DNA of 20,884 bases from Akkermansiaceae bacterium UBA5689 (GCA_002420305.1 DIHT01000084.1:1-20884), one strand, 5' to 3'; positions 1 to 8,268 are shown, counted from the stretch's first letter. Made by a program: numbers and translations. The notes: generated by a model not told the origin, from the letters alone.

Positions 1-684
1 GAAATGAGACTTTAGCCTCGTCAGTTCTTCCGTGATTTCACAGCGATCAGCAAAGAGGGCAATTTCTTTGAGGACCCGTTCGTCACTGAGGTCAATTTCG
101 AGGCCTGCTTCTCCGAGGCGTGAGAGTAGGTTTTCCCGGTGTCCGATAACGATGGAGGGAGAGTGATCCTCGATTTCCTTGGTCAGGTCCCCGAGAGTCT
201 TCAGGATTCGTGCCAGCTCAGCCCGGAGGTCTGCCCCTTCCTCGGCCCGCATCTCGATGAGATTGTCCAATGCTTCATCAAGGGCTGGCAGAAGGGCCTC
301 AAGCGTTTCCTCGACTTGTGAGCCTTCGCTGAAGACAAAAATGTCGGGAACACGAAGATAGTCTGCTGCTTGAGGAGAGAGCTTTTGTCCAAGGCTCTCA
401 GATAATTCCTCGAAAGCAGATTGCAGGGCGCGTGCTTTCCCCGCGTCTATCTTGACGCTCTCTTCGAATCCACCGGTATGCTCAAGAGACACATTAATAT
501 TTACTCTCCCGCGGGTGATCCGTCCGAGGACATGCTTGCGGAGGCGGGGCTCAAGCTCTGCAAGGTTTCGTGGCATGAAAAGGTGGACCTCTCCCTGCTT
601 ACGGTTGACCGAGGACGCCTCCACGCGAACAACGATGTGTTCAGTTGCGTGGGCCCCCCGCCCGAATCCGGTCATACTTTGCAT
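1..684 (-). CDS. yicC: YicC/YloC-family endoribonuclease, 3' end outside window
   Basis: Reading leftward from an ATG at 684, an open frame of 228 codons reaches the window edge without a stop, so the C-terminal ~60 residues of this ~290-residue family are missing. The N-terminus MQSMTGFGRG matches the family's SMTxF/YxR start, and the last visible stretch (ALFADRCEITEELTRLKSHF) is the conserved C-terminal YicC block. The middle is helical and charged (residues ~95-200). YicC proteins are cytoplasmic endoribonucleases linked to RNA turnover and stationary-phase fitness; that function is family knowledge. The gene lies 75 nt downstream of trmD on the same strand and may be co-transcribed with it. 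A nearby ATG in another frame (MRHAKYDR) was rejected because it lacks the family motif. Confidence 0.9.
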   Translation of the reverse strand, partial: MQSMTGFGRGAHATEHIVVRVEASSVNRKQGEVHLFMPRNLAELEPRLRKHVLGRITRGRVNINVSLEHTGGFEESVKIDAGKARALQSAFEELSESLGQKLSPQAADYLRVPDIFVFSEGSQVEETLEALLPALDEALDNLIEMRAEEGADLRAELARILKTLGDLTKEIEDHSPSIVIGHRENLLSRLGEAGLEIDLSDERVLKEIALFADRCEITEELTRLKSHF

Positions 685-759
685 GCCTCATTGTAGTGGT
701 GAGTGATCACCAGTGGCCAGAGTTAAACTTTCCGGAAGGCTTGGAGGGTTGCCGCGGGC

Positions 760-1449
760 TCACGTGCCTTCTCCGGAGGGATCAATCAGATCAGGGCGAT
801 TCCTGCGGGTGCGCTCCAGAGCTTGTTTTTGTTTCCATTCCTCGATTGCGGCATGGTTTCCAGACAGAAGGATTTCAGGAACTTTCAGCCCCATAAAATC
901 GATGGGTTTGGTGTAAGCCGGAGGCTCCAGCAGGTCTGGGTTGGAGAAGGACTCTTCTGCGGGAGACCTGTCGTCGCCAAGGGCTCCGGGAAGGAGGCGG
1001 ATGATGGCATCGCAAACGACGGCGGCAGCTAGCGCCCCATTAGTCAGGACGTAGTCTCCGATGCTGATCTCTTCGTCTACCAGGTGATCGACTATCCGGT
1101 GGTCGACGCCCTCGTAGTGACCACAGATGAAGATCAGATGGCCGGAGGAGCTAAGCTTCTGGGCGTTCTCCTGCTTAAAAGGGAGTCCTTGAGGAGTGGT
1201 CAGTATGACCTTGGTTCCTTCCTTGCGGAGGTCGGCGACGGCAGCAAAGACCGGCTCTGGTTTGAGGAGCATGCCCTGGCCCCCTCCACAGAGGTAATCA
1301 TCCGTTTTACGATGTTTGTCCAAAGCCCATGACCTCAGGTCATGGGCATGAATTTCCACAATCTCCGCTTTTTGGGCCCTCTTAATGATGCTCTCGCGCA
1401 GTGGAGCCAGAGCAATTTCGGGAAAGAGAGTGAGGATATCAATACGCAT
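760..1449 (-). CDS. trmD: tRNA (guanine-37-N1)-methyltransferase
   Basis: The 229-residue product is a typical-length TrmD. It methylates N1 of G37 next to the anticodon using S-adenosylmethionine, which prevents +1 frameshifting. Visible motifs are the MRIDILTLFPE start, the CGGGQGM loop (55-60), CGHYEG (109-114), the knot region ISIGDYVLTNGAL (128-140) and LLSGNHAAIEEW near the end. The catalytic Arg (E. coli R154) corresponds to R151. The general-base position (E. coli D169) reads Glu (E166 in AEESFS), which may be a tolerated lineage variant. The usual rpsP/rimM/rplS neighbours are absent; yicC follows instead, and a divergent peptidase gene lies upstream. Confidence 0.96.
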   Translation of the reverse strand: MRIDILTLFPEIALAPLRESIIKRAQKAEIVEIHAHDLRSWALDKHRKTDDYLCGGGQGMLLKPEPVFAAVADLRKEGTKVILTTPQGLPFKQENAQKLSSSGHLIFICGHYEGVDHRIVDHLVDEEISIGDYVLTNGALAAAVVCDAIIRLLPGALGDDRSPAEESFSNPDLLEPPAYTKPIDFMGLKVPEILLSGNHAAIEEWKQKQALERTRRNRPDLIDPSGEGT

Positions 1450-1501
1450 GATCTGCCCCTCATCGGGAATTTACGGAGGAAAAGCAATTCCCAGCGTATA
1501 T

Positions 1502-1530
1502 TTGACGGATCGTCAGCCTGCTTCTATTAG
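1502..1530 (+). promoter_or_regulatory. sigma70-like promoter for the M28 peptidase gene
   Basis: TTGACG (1502-1507) and TATTAG (1525-1530) are separated by exactly 17 bp, matching the -35/-10 layout (5/6 and 4/6 bases). A transcript starting about 7 nt after the -10 would leave only about 5 nt before the ATG at 1542, so the message could be nearly leaderless. The perfect inverted repeat TGACG-GAT-CGTCA (1503-1515) overlaps the -35 box and could be an operator. Sequence-based prediction only. Confidence 0.5.
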
Positions 1531-1541
1531 ATTTGCACACC

Positions 1542-4541
1542 ATGAGAGCGTTCTCCCTCCATCTGTCCCTCGTTCTGAGTTTAAACCTAGCGGTCTCTGC
1601 GGAAGATACTGCGGATGAAACTGTAAAAAACGAGGAGAGACTCCTCAGCTCGGTTCGACAGCTGACCTTTGCGGGAAAGCGGGCAGGCGAAGGGTATTTC
1701 AGTGCCGATGGGAAGAAGATGATTTTCCAGAGTGAGCGGTCCAAGGATAATCCCTTTTTCCAGATCTACCTGTTGGATCTAGAAACTGGAGACACTCAGC
1801 GCATTTCACCCGGCCACGGGAAGACAACCTGTGCGTGGATTCATCCTTCCGGCAAGAAAGTGATGTTTGCGTCCACCCATAGTGATCCCGACTCGCAGAA
1901 GAAACAGGAAGAGGCGCTGAAGCGCCGGGCAGAAGGAACGGAAAAACGCTACTCGTGGGATTACGACCCTTTTTACGAGATTTACGAGTATGACCTCGAA
2001 ACAAAAAAGTCTCGGAACCTTAGCAGGACGGTAGGATATGATGCAGAGGGGGCGTATTCTCCGGATGGGAGCAAGATCGTCTTCGGCTCGAATCGTCTCG
2101 GCTACTCCGAGGCGGAGGAATTGAGTGAGGAGGATCGTGATTGGTTCAAGCTGAACCCATCATTTCTCATGGACCTCTTCATCATGGATTCTGATGGTTC
2201 TAACGTGAAGCGGTTAACCTCGAAAGAGGGTTATGATGGTGGGCCCTTCTTCGACGCCGGGGGAAAGAATATCTGCTGGCGGCGTTTCAACCGGGAGGGG
2301 GATCAGGCTGAGATTTTCACGATGGAGCTCGCCGGAAAAAAAGAGAGGCAGCTCACGGATCTTGGTGCGATGTCGTGGGCCCCATACTTTCACCCCAGCG
2401 GGGATTATCTTATCTTCGCAACAAATCTGAATGGATTCGCTAACTTTGAGCTATATCTCGTCGATGCGGCCGGGGAGAAAGAGCCGGTCCGGGTAACATG
2501 GGTGGACGGTTTCGACGGGTTGCCTGCTTTTTCTCCGGACGGGAATCGTCTTTCGTGGACCAGTAAGCGCTCCGGGCTTTCGGGGTCGCAGATTTTTCTG
2601 GCGCAATGGAATCATGAGGGAGCCCTCGCCCTGCTGGCCGAAGCCCCAATCCGGGGGGCGGCGCCCGATTCCCCCGACTCTCAGGAGCTGGAGCCTTCCC
2701 CAGAAGCCCTTCAGGGGCTGACATCAACAAATGCGAAGGTAGACAAGGATGATCTGCGTCACCACATCGAATACCTCGCAGGTCCCGATCTGGAGGGGCG
2801 AATGACGGGGACTCCGGGCGAGAAGAAGGCTACCGCCTATGTAGGCAAGGCGTTTGAGCTTTTCGGATTAAAGCCCTTTTTAGCCGACGACTATTTTCAC
2901 CCATTCGAATTTACGGCGGGTGTCGACCTTGGAGAAAAAAACAAGCTGGCTCTCACCATTGGTAGTGAGAAAATGGAGCTAAAGATCAACGAGGACTGGA
3001 AACCGTTATCGTTCTCCCAGCTTGGAGAGATTAGCGCCGAGGAAATCGTATTTGCTGGTTACGGAATCGAGATTCCCAAGGGACAGGTCGGTGCGGATGG
3101 GAAAAAGAGTGGCATGTATTCCAGCTATTACCATCTGGCGGTGAAGGACAAGTGGGTGATGGTTCTACGCTTCATGCCCGAGAACGTCAGCGCTGAGCGC
3201 CGTCGCCAGTTCGCCCGTTACTCAAGCATGCGCTACAAGGCAATGACCGCGAGGCAAAAGGGGGCGAAGGGGATTATTTTCGTAGCTGGTCCGAATACCG
3301 AGGTAAAGGATGAGCTGGTGGGATTGCGATACGACGCTTCGATGGCCGACTCGGGAATAGCTGCGTTTTCCCTGAGGAAGGAAATAGGAGAGAAACTTGT
3401 TGCTGCCACAGGGGAGAATCTGGGGGAGATCCAGACCGCTCTCGATAAGGGTGAGATGATGATGGGGATCAAGGTTCCAAAGGTCACCGTCAAGGCCACA
3501 ATCGATATCGTTCAGCAAAAGCGGGTAGGGCGGAATGTTGTTGGGCGGCTGGTCGCCCGGGATACAGAGGCCCGCCGCCGGCCCGCTCTTATTCTTGGGG
3601 CGCATGTCGACCACCTTGGATCTTACGGGAGTGGCTCGAGGGCTACCGGGAAAGAAGCCAAGAAGATTCACTACGGTGCGGATGATAATGCTTCAGGGGT
3701 CGCGGCCCTGCTGGAAATTGCGCAGTATCTTGCGGCCCAACAGAATGCAGGTGCACTTCGCCTTCAGCGAGATGTGATCTTTGCTGCCTGGTCCGGAGAA
3801 GAAATCGGGTTGATTGGGTCCTCGCGTTTTGTGAAGGAGACGGCCCAGAGGCTCAAGGGAGATCAGGATGCCAAGTTGAATGACGTTTTTGCTGCCAACC
3901 TCAATATGGATATGGTGGGTCGCCTTGACAAATCACTGGTTCTGCAAGGTACAGGGTCCAGTTCGATATGGCCCCAGGTTATTGAGCAAAGAAATGTTCC
4001 CGTCGGTCTTCCCATCAAGACCCAGAGTGATGCCTACCTTCCTACTGACGCGACCTCTTTTTACCTAAGGGAAGTGCCGATTCTGAATGCCTTTACGGGA
4101 GCTCATGACGACTACCATACACCGAGGGATACGGCAGATAAGATAAACTACCCCGGGACCGAGAAAGTCACCCGCTTCATGGCGCTTGTTGCCAGAGGGC
4201 TAGCGGGTGCAGAAGAAGCGCCTGATTACGTCAAGGTGGAGCGCCCAGAGGGACAGGGAAGGCGAGCTAATCTCAGGGCTTACCTAGGGACTGTTCCGGA
4301 TTATTCGCAGGGTGATGTTGTTGGGGTTAAACTATCCGGAGCAACCAAGGGTGGGCCAGCTGACAAGGCGGGAATTCAGGGTGGAGATGTCGTGGTTGAC
4401 GTGGCAGGGAAAGCGGTGAAGAACATCTATGATTATACCTACGTACTTGAATCATTGAAGGTTGGAGAGATGGTAAAGATCACGGTATTACGCAAAGGGA
4501 AGAGGATTACCCTTGAGGTGACTCCCGGCTCTCGACAGTGA
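1542..4541 (+). CDS. exported TolB-like propeller / M28 metallopeptidase / PDZ fusion protein
   Basis: The product is about 999 residues from the ATG at 1542. An in-frame TTG at 1533 is rejected because it would lie at or before the predicted transcription start. In order: a signal peptide (1-~21, hydrophobic then AVSAED); about six WD40/PD40-type TolB repeats (~40-370, recurring SPDG/HPSG and L-T motifs); a linker; a PA-like insert (~500-610); an M28 aminopeptidase domain (~660-900); and a C-terminal PDZ domain (~905-999). All five di-zinc ligand motifs are present: HVD (H688/D690), GADDN (~714), EE of WSGEEIG (753-754), NMD (D790) and DDYHTP (H859). A zinc exo- or aminopeptidase acting outside the cytoplasm is therefore likely; the propeller and PDZ probably recruit substrate or partners. 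The substrate is unknown. The gene stands alone, divergent from trmD. Confidence 0.9.
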   Translation: MRAFSLHLSLVLSLNLAVSAEDTADETVKNEERLLSSVRQLTFAGKRAGEGYFSADGKKMIFQSERSKDNPFFQIYLLDLETGDTQRISPGHGKTTCAWIHPSGKKVMFASTHSDPDSQKKQEEALKRRAEGTEKRYSWDYDPFYEIYEYDLETKKSRNLSRTVGYDAEGAYSPDGSKIVFGSNRLGYSEAEELSEEDRDWFKLNPSFLMDLFIMDSDGSNVKRLTSKEGYDGGPFFDAGGKNICWRRFNREGDQAEIFTMELAGKKERQLTDLGAMSWAPYFHPSGDYLIFATNLNGFANFELYLVDAAGEKEPVRVTWVDGFDGLPAFSPDGNRLSWTSKRSGLSGSQIFLAQWNHEGALALLAEAPIRGAAPDSPDSQELEPSPEALQGLTSTNAKVDKDDLRHHIEYLAGPDLEGRMTGTPGEKKATAYVGKAFELFGLKPFLADDYFHPFEFTAGVDLGEKNKLALTIGSEKMELKINEDWKPLSFSQLGEISAEEIVFAGYGIEIPKGQVGADGKKSGMYSSYYHLAVKDKWVMVLRFMPENVSAERRRQFARYSSMRYKAMTARQKGAKGIIFVAGPNTEVKDELVGLRYDASMADSGIAAFSLRKEIGEKLVAATGENLGEIQTALDKGEMMMGIKVPKVTVKATIDIVQQKRVGRNVVGRLVARDTEARRRPALILGAHVDHLGSYGSGSRATGKEAKKIHYGADDNASGVAALLEIAQYLAAQQNAGALRLQRDVIFAAWSGEEIGLIGSSRFVKETAQRLKGDQDAKLNDVFAANLNMDMVGRLDKSLVLQGTGSSSIWPQVIEQRNVPVGLPIKTQSDAYLPTDATSFYLREVPILNAFTGAHDDYHTPRDTADKINYPGTEKVTRFMALVARGLAGAEEAPDYVKVERPEGQGRRANLRAYLGTVPDYSQGDVVGVKLSGATKGGPADKAGIQGGDVVVDVAGKAVKNIYDYTYVLESLKVGEMVKITVLRKGKRITLEVTPGSRQ

Positions 4542-4915
4542 TATTTTGTTAAGGGGGCCGAACATCAAGTCTCAATGGTGGATCCAACTGGAGCTTATTT
4601 TCCTGTCCGTGTGACTACCCAAGAAGATAGCCATTCAATAAACGAGTAGGGGCCATGGCAGTTTCTTTAAAGTGAGCGCCTGCAAGTGCACCAGAGCCGT
4701 TTCTCTCTGTCTTTCAGGTTACTCTAGCCTCGAGATGAAACCCTCTACTGATTGCTTAGGAGTTGATCATTTGGCCCTGATGAAGAATTGCATCAATTGA
4801 AAACATGCTTGGATATCAGGCATGCTTAATTTCATTTCTAAAATTCTTTTTGGATGGGTCCAGTTACTCCGGTTAGCTAAGGGATCCTGTTCGAGGGTCC
4901 ACCCTGGGCAGGAGG
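4542..4915. other. 374-bp intergenic spacer
   Basis: No convincing gene or RNA is seen. A short stem (CATGCTTG 4804-4811, loop GATAT, CAGGCATG 4817-4824; 8 bp with one G:U pair) lies about 90 bp upstream of the next gene and could be a weak hairpin in its leader. An ORF starting at 4822 mostly overlaps the next gene in another frame and looks spurious. A GGCCATGGC palindrome lies near 4653. Confidence 0.4.
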
Positions 4916-6310
4916 ATGAATTCACCCTTGTCCCCTCTCTCGTCAATGTCTGCTCGGACCTTGTCTGCTATTACCGGAACACCCATTTTGGCACCTGTGC
5001 GCGGGATGCGCGCATTTTCAATCTGGTTCGCGAGTCTATTTGTCTTGCTGGCCGGCTTGAACGCTCTGCTGGCACCTCATAATTCTGGCTGGCTCTTATC
5101 GAACCCTACTCCCTTTCTCCTGCTTCCGGCTTTTCTTGGAGTGAGGCATGGGCCCCGTGGCGGCTTTATTGCTGGGGGAATTGTCACATCGCTCCTAATC
5201 CTGGCAAGCTTCTGGATAGGCCAGACCGGAGTGAGTTCCGATCACCTCCACGCGATGGTTGCCCTACCTCTTCTCGGGGCTCTAGTGGGCTTCGCCTCAA
5301 GATCGAGAGAAGGACAGAGTGCACGATTGCGGGTGGAGAGGGATCTCCTTCTCGAAGAAAACAAGAAGCATGTTGCGGAGCGAGAGCTCCTCGTTCTCTC
5401 TCGGCAGGATCTCCAGCAAAGGCTGGAGTTCCGAGGAGTTGATGACAGTGCAATCGACGAGAAAATTACTCAGTTGCGAGAGGCAACGGACTCCTTTCTT
5501 CCTGCTGCGATCCTCGAAAGATTAGCTCATATTACTCATGCGAGGAAAGCCTCGGTCTACGAGCTTCCCAGTGGATGCGGGTCCAGAACTCTTACCCGTG
5601 TTAGTTCTATAGGAGGGGTTGAGTGTTTTCCTGAGTATTTACGGCAAGAGGATCATCCAATCGTTTCTGAGGCTTTGGCCCGGAGCTGCTTCCTTGTGCA
5701 AAAGTCTCTCTTGAAAACGCCCTCCACTCGTAGATCTGGTTATCTGGCAGCCTATCCTATTTGCAGGGTAGGCCGGGCGCCTTCTCATCTTCTCGTCGTG
5801 GAGGATCTTCCGCTGGAGAAAATCACTTCCAGCACATTTGACCTCATGAAGGCAGTCTGTGACCGTAGTGGAGGCACCGATCAAGGTCTTGTTAGAGAAG
5901 AACTCGATCATCGAGCTATCAGTCAGCTGGAGTTTTATGCGGCGATGGAGAGCGCCGTAGAAACCCACGCTTCCTATGCTGTCCCTTCGACTCTAGTGAG
6001 CGTGCCCTTTGATTTTTCGGGCGAAACAGATCCGCTGGATGCTTTTTGCGATCTTCTGGAAATACTCCCAAGGCAGACTCTCCTGAGTAATTACCACGAG
6101 AACGGGCGACGGGCCCTGCTTTTTCTGTTGCCAGCCAATTCGGATCCGGCGGTGCGGGACGGTATCAGGGACCTCTTTTTTGACTTTGTTGCGGAGCTCG
6201 GGATGGGCCCGAGCTGTGTCCCCCGTTTTGTTATGACTGGCCCCTCCCATTCTCCCCAGCAACTCTGGGGAGAACTACTGGCCTCTGATCAGGATGTTGC
6301 CTCCCGCTAA
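4916..6310 (+). CDS. PelD-like membrane protein: TM segments, GAF, degenerate GGDEF
   Basis: The 464-residue product is close to the length of PelD (~455). It has about four hydrophobic helices (residues ~31-52, 65-80, 82-104 and ~112-127), a charged coiled coil (~130-185), a GAF-like region (~195-320) and a GGDEF-fold C-terminus (~330-460). The GGDEF signature is lost (ENGRR at 395-399 before the LLFLLP strand). The inhibitory-site RxxD motif reads RQTL (R386, L389), so its Asp is missing. Cyclase activity is therefore unlikely, and c-di-GMP binding in the PelD manner is doubtful. No other pel genes are in the window. The ATG at 4916 abuts AGGAGG with no spacer, so translation may really begin at the ATG at 4946 or 5006. 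The PelD assignment is by architecture, not certain homology. Confidence 0.55.
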   Translation: MNSPLSPLSSMSARTLSAITGTPILAPVRGMRAFSIWFASLFVLLAGLNALLAPHNSGWLLSNPTPFLLLPAFLGVRHGPRGGFIAGGIVTSLLILASFWIGQTGVSSDHLHAMVALPLLGALVGFASRSREGQSARLRVERDLLLEENKKHVAERELLVLSRQDLQQRLEFRGVDDSAIDEKITQLREATDSFLPAAILERLAHITHARKASVYELPSGCGSRTLTRVSSIGGVECFPEYLRQEDHPIVSEALARSCFLVQKSLLKTPSTRRSGYLAAYPICRVGRAPSHLLVVEDLPLEKITSSTFDLMKAVCDRSGGTDQGLVREELDHRAISQLEFYAAMESAVETHASYAVPSTLVSVPFDFSGETDPLDAFCDLLEILPRQTLLSNYHENGRRALLFLLPANSDPAVRDGIRDLFFDFVAELGMGPSCVPRFVMTGPSHSPQQLWGELLASDQDVASR

Positions 6311-6346
6311 GGAGTAGCCAAGCAGCCCGCTTTTGATCGCTCCGCG

Positions 6347-6517
6347 CTAGGGGTTACCGGGACCCTCGAAAGCGTCACCATATTTTCTCAGGACGTCCGC
6401 ACTGGAGGCTTCAGTTTTGACCACACGGCCTCCGACTTTGATCCGGGCAATACACCCTATCAGGGCGTCCCGGCTTCGCTGTGACCTTGTGGCGCTGACC
6501 GCACCACTTCCTCGACA
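6347..6517 (-). other. in-frame coding-like extension beyond the TGA of the SHD1-like gene
   Basis: Directly after the TGA at 6520-6518, the same frame runs 56 more codons to a TAG at 6349-6347. The translation includes SRDALIGCIARIKVGGRVV and KTEASSADVLRKYGDAF, which has the composition of a real beta-rich domain end rather than random sequence. It fits as the missing C-terminal half of the upstream exported protein. The extension stops 36 nt before the convergent PelD-like gene. It is read here as either the decayed tail of a gene with a nonsense mutation or a segment reached by UGA recoding. Confidence 0.6.
6489..6507 (-). promoter_or_regulatory. SECIS-like hairpin just after an in-frame TGA (tentative)
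   Basis: On the minus strand, GTGGTGC (6507-6501), loop GGTCA (6500-6496) and GCGCCAC (6495-6489) form a 7-bp stem with one G:U pair. The stem begins 10 nt after the TGA and its loop starts 17 nt after it. The E. coli fdhF SECIS has a similar spacing and a GGUC-containing loop. The resemblance is seen in sequence; function is unproven, and short hairpins like this arise by chance in GC-rich coding DNA. Confidence 0.25.
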
Positions 6518-7093
6518 TCATGTAGAACCAGCTACCGCGGTTACGGACCCTGCCTTGTAGTAGCTCGTAAGTGGAATGCCGCCGATGACAATATTTTCGT
6601 CATAGTTTGGCACCAGAGCAGTGAGATTTCTGCTTCCGCGTTTGATAGACCTTGTGCCGTTACCGTTTGTCGAGTCCTTCCGGTAAATAATAAGGAAGTC
6701 TACGGAGACATCTTGAATTGCCCGACGGAGGTAATTCCTGATTTCGATTTTATAACCTCCGTCGTAGGTGCTGGTTTTAGTGCTGCCAGATCGTGCGCTC
6801 CCCACTTTCTGGACGCTTTCATAAAACATCATGCGCAGGCCTCCTGCCGCTTCAAGTTCGACGGCGCGGCTTTCGACGAACCTACGATGTTCTTCCGAGA
6901 GGAGGTCGATTCTGAAGGTAACAGGACGCAGAGTTGATTGCCGCTGGACAGTGACTTTCTTGGTGAGCGGGTTATAACCGACTAGTCGCCCTTGAAACGA
7001 TTTTGTCTTTTCCGCGTTCTCAAAGTTACGCCATTCGAGGTCCGCGACAGCGGGTGAGGAAAGAGCGAGTAGAAGAAAGAGAAAAATCTTCAT
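6518..7093 (-). CDS. exported SHD1-like domain protein, frame interrupted by TGA
   Basis: The 191-residue product starts with a signal peptide (MKIFLFLLLALSSPAVA). Residues ~20-75 (WRNFE, FQGRLVGY, KKVTVQRQ, then FRIDLLSEEHRRFV) resemble the SHD1-type beta domain common in exported Verrucomicrobiota and Planctomycetes proteins. Residues ~90-190 form a second beta-rich region (GGYKIEIRNYLRR, VSVDFLIIYRKD). The frame ends at a TGA (6520-6518), but coding-like sequence continues in frame to 6347, so the intact protein was probably about 248 residues. Either the gene is truncated by a nonsense mutation or the TGA is decoded. It lies 55 nt downstream of prfB on the same strand. The molecular function is unknown. 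Confidence 0.75.
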   Translation of the reverse strand: MKIFLFLLLALSSPAVADLEWRNFENAEKTKSFQGRLVGYNPLTKKVTVQRQSTLRPVTFRIDLLSEEHRRFVESRAVELEAAGGLRMMFYESVQKVGSARSGSTKTSTYDGGYKIEIRNYLRRAIQDVSVDFLIIYRKDSTNGNGTRSIKRGSRNLTALVPNYDENIVIGGIPLTSYYKAGSVTAVAGST

Positions 7094-7148
7094 CAGCTGA
7101 ATGGTTTAGCAGATATGTCAGACGAGCCAACTTCCAATCACGATGGGA

Positions 7149-8268
7149 TCAGGAGTTTTCCTGACCCCTTAGCATGGCTTCGATAAATGGGCCGATGGAG
7201 CCATCCATAACGGATTGAATATTGCCGGTTTCGCATCCAGTGCGCAGGTCCTTAACCATCTGGTATGGCTGAAAAACGTAAGACCTGATCTGGCTTCCAA
7301 AGCCTATTTCGCCTTTTTCACCGTAGGTACGGTCGGCTTCTGCTTTCTGCTTATCCTCCTCGATCTGATAAAGTTTGGCCTTCATGAGCTCCCAGGCCAG
7401 TTCCCGGTTACGCAGCTGCGAGCGTTCCTGAGTGCACCGGATCATGATCCCGGTGGGCTTGTGCTTCATGATTACCGCGGTCTCAACTTTGTTGACGTTC
7501 TGCCCCCCCTTGCCGCCAGAGCGGGTTGTTTGAATCTCCACGTCGCTCTCGGGAATTTCTATATTGATATCGTTGGAAATTTCAGGGGTACAGTCGATCG
7601 CAGCGAATGAGGTGTGACGTTTCCCAGCAGCATCGAAGGGGGATATGCGGACGAGTCGGTGCACTCCACGCTCGTTCTTCAGGTAACCGTAAGCATATTC
7701 CCCTTCAATTTTAAGAGAGGCACTGGAAATCCCTGCGCCTTCTCCTTCCTGTTCGTCGGTGATGGAAACCTTAAATCCTCGGCTATCGGCCCAGCGCATA
7801 TACATCCGTTGCAACATCTGGGCCCAGTCAAAGGCTTCCGTGCCTCCTGCTCCTGCCTGAATCGAAAGATAGGCATTGTTGGGGTCAGAGGGTTTGTCTA
7901 GCAGAGTGACAAGCTCAAAGCTGTCGATATCTCCCTGCAGCGAAAGAAATTCGGCAACTGCTTCACGAGCCGATTCGGCATCGTCAAACTCCCGTGCGAG
8001 CTCAACTCCAGCCTCGATATTGTGCAGACGATCCTCGAGTTTTAGAAAAGGATGCAGTTTCCCCTTGAGCCTGCTGGCCTCCCGAACCGTTTGCTGGGCA
8101 GTGTTCTGGTCGTTCCAGAAATCGGAAGCCTCCATCTTTTTCTCGATGTCAGCGATGGTGTTTTCCAATACTGGAACGTCAAAGATACCTCCGGAGTTCC
8201 GACAGGCGGCCCTTTAGAGCTGCAGTGTCGAGCGCCTGGAGGTCATCGCTGAATGAATTTTCGGCCAT
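7149..8268 (-). CDS. prfB: peptide chain release factor 2, expressed by +1 programmed frameshift
   Basis: RF2 releases peptides at UGA and UAA. The true start is the ATG at 8268: 29 codons (MAENSFSDDLQALD to LRRYL) end at an in-frame TGA (8181-8179), and a +1 shift at CTT-TGA-C joins the long frame to 7149, giving 372 residues. The product carries the SPF stop-recognition tripeptide (209-211) and the GGQ peptidyl-transfer motif (254-256), each four residues from its E. coli position. Calling the gene from the TTG at 8168 would lose the N-terminus. Expression is autoregulated: low RF2 favours the shift. A divergent lipoprotein gene lies upstream and the TGA-interrupted SHD1-like gene downstream. 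Confidence 0.97.
8178..8192 (-). promoter_or_regulatory. RF2 programmed +1 frameshift site
   Basis: On the minus strand the site reads GGAGG-TAT-CTT-TGA-C: an internal Shine-Dalgarno-like GGAGG (8192-8188), a 3-nt gap, the slippery CTT (8184-8182), then TGA followed by C. This is the canonical prfB recoding site seen in most bacteria. Slippage of the CTT-bound tRNA by one base gives GAC (Asp) as the next codon. Confidence 0.95.

Noticed and set aside
1533..1541. TTG start three codons upstream for the peptidase
   Set aside because: It lies at or before the predicted transcription start; the ATG at 1542 gives a normal signal peptide.
3222..3671. 149-residue minus-strand ORF
   Set aside because: It is antisense within the M28 peptidase gene, with no start context or motif.
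4804..4824. 8-bp hairpin as terminator of the peptidase gene
   Set aside because: It lies about 260 nt after the stop and has no U tract; kept only as a note in the spacer entry.
4822..5082. 86-residue plus-strand ORF before the PelD-like gene
   Set aside because: It overlaps the longer, domain-bearing frame by most of its length and has no recognisable motif.
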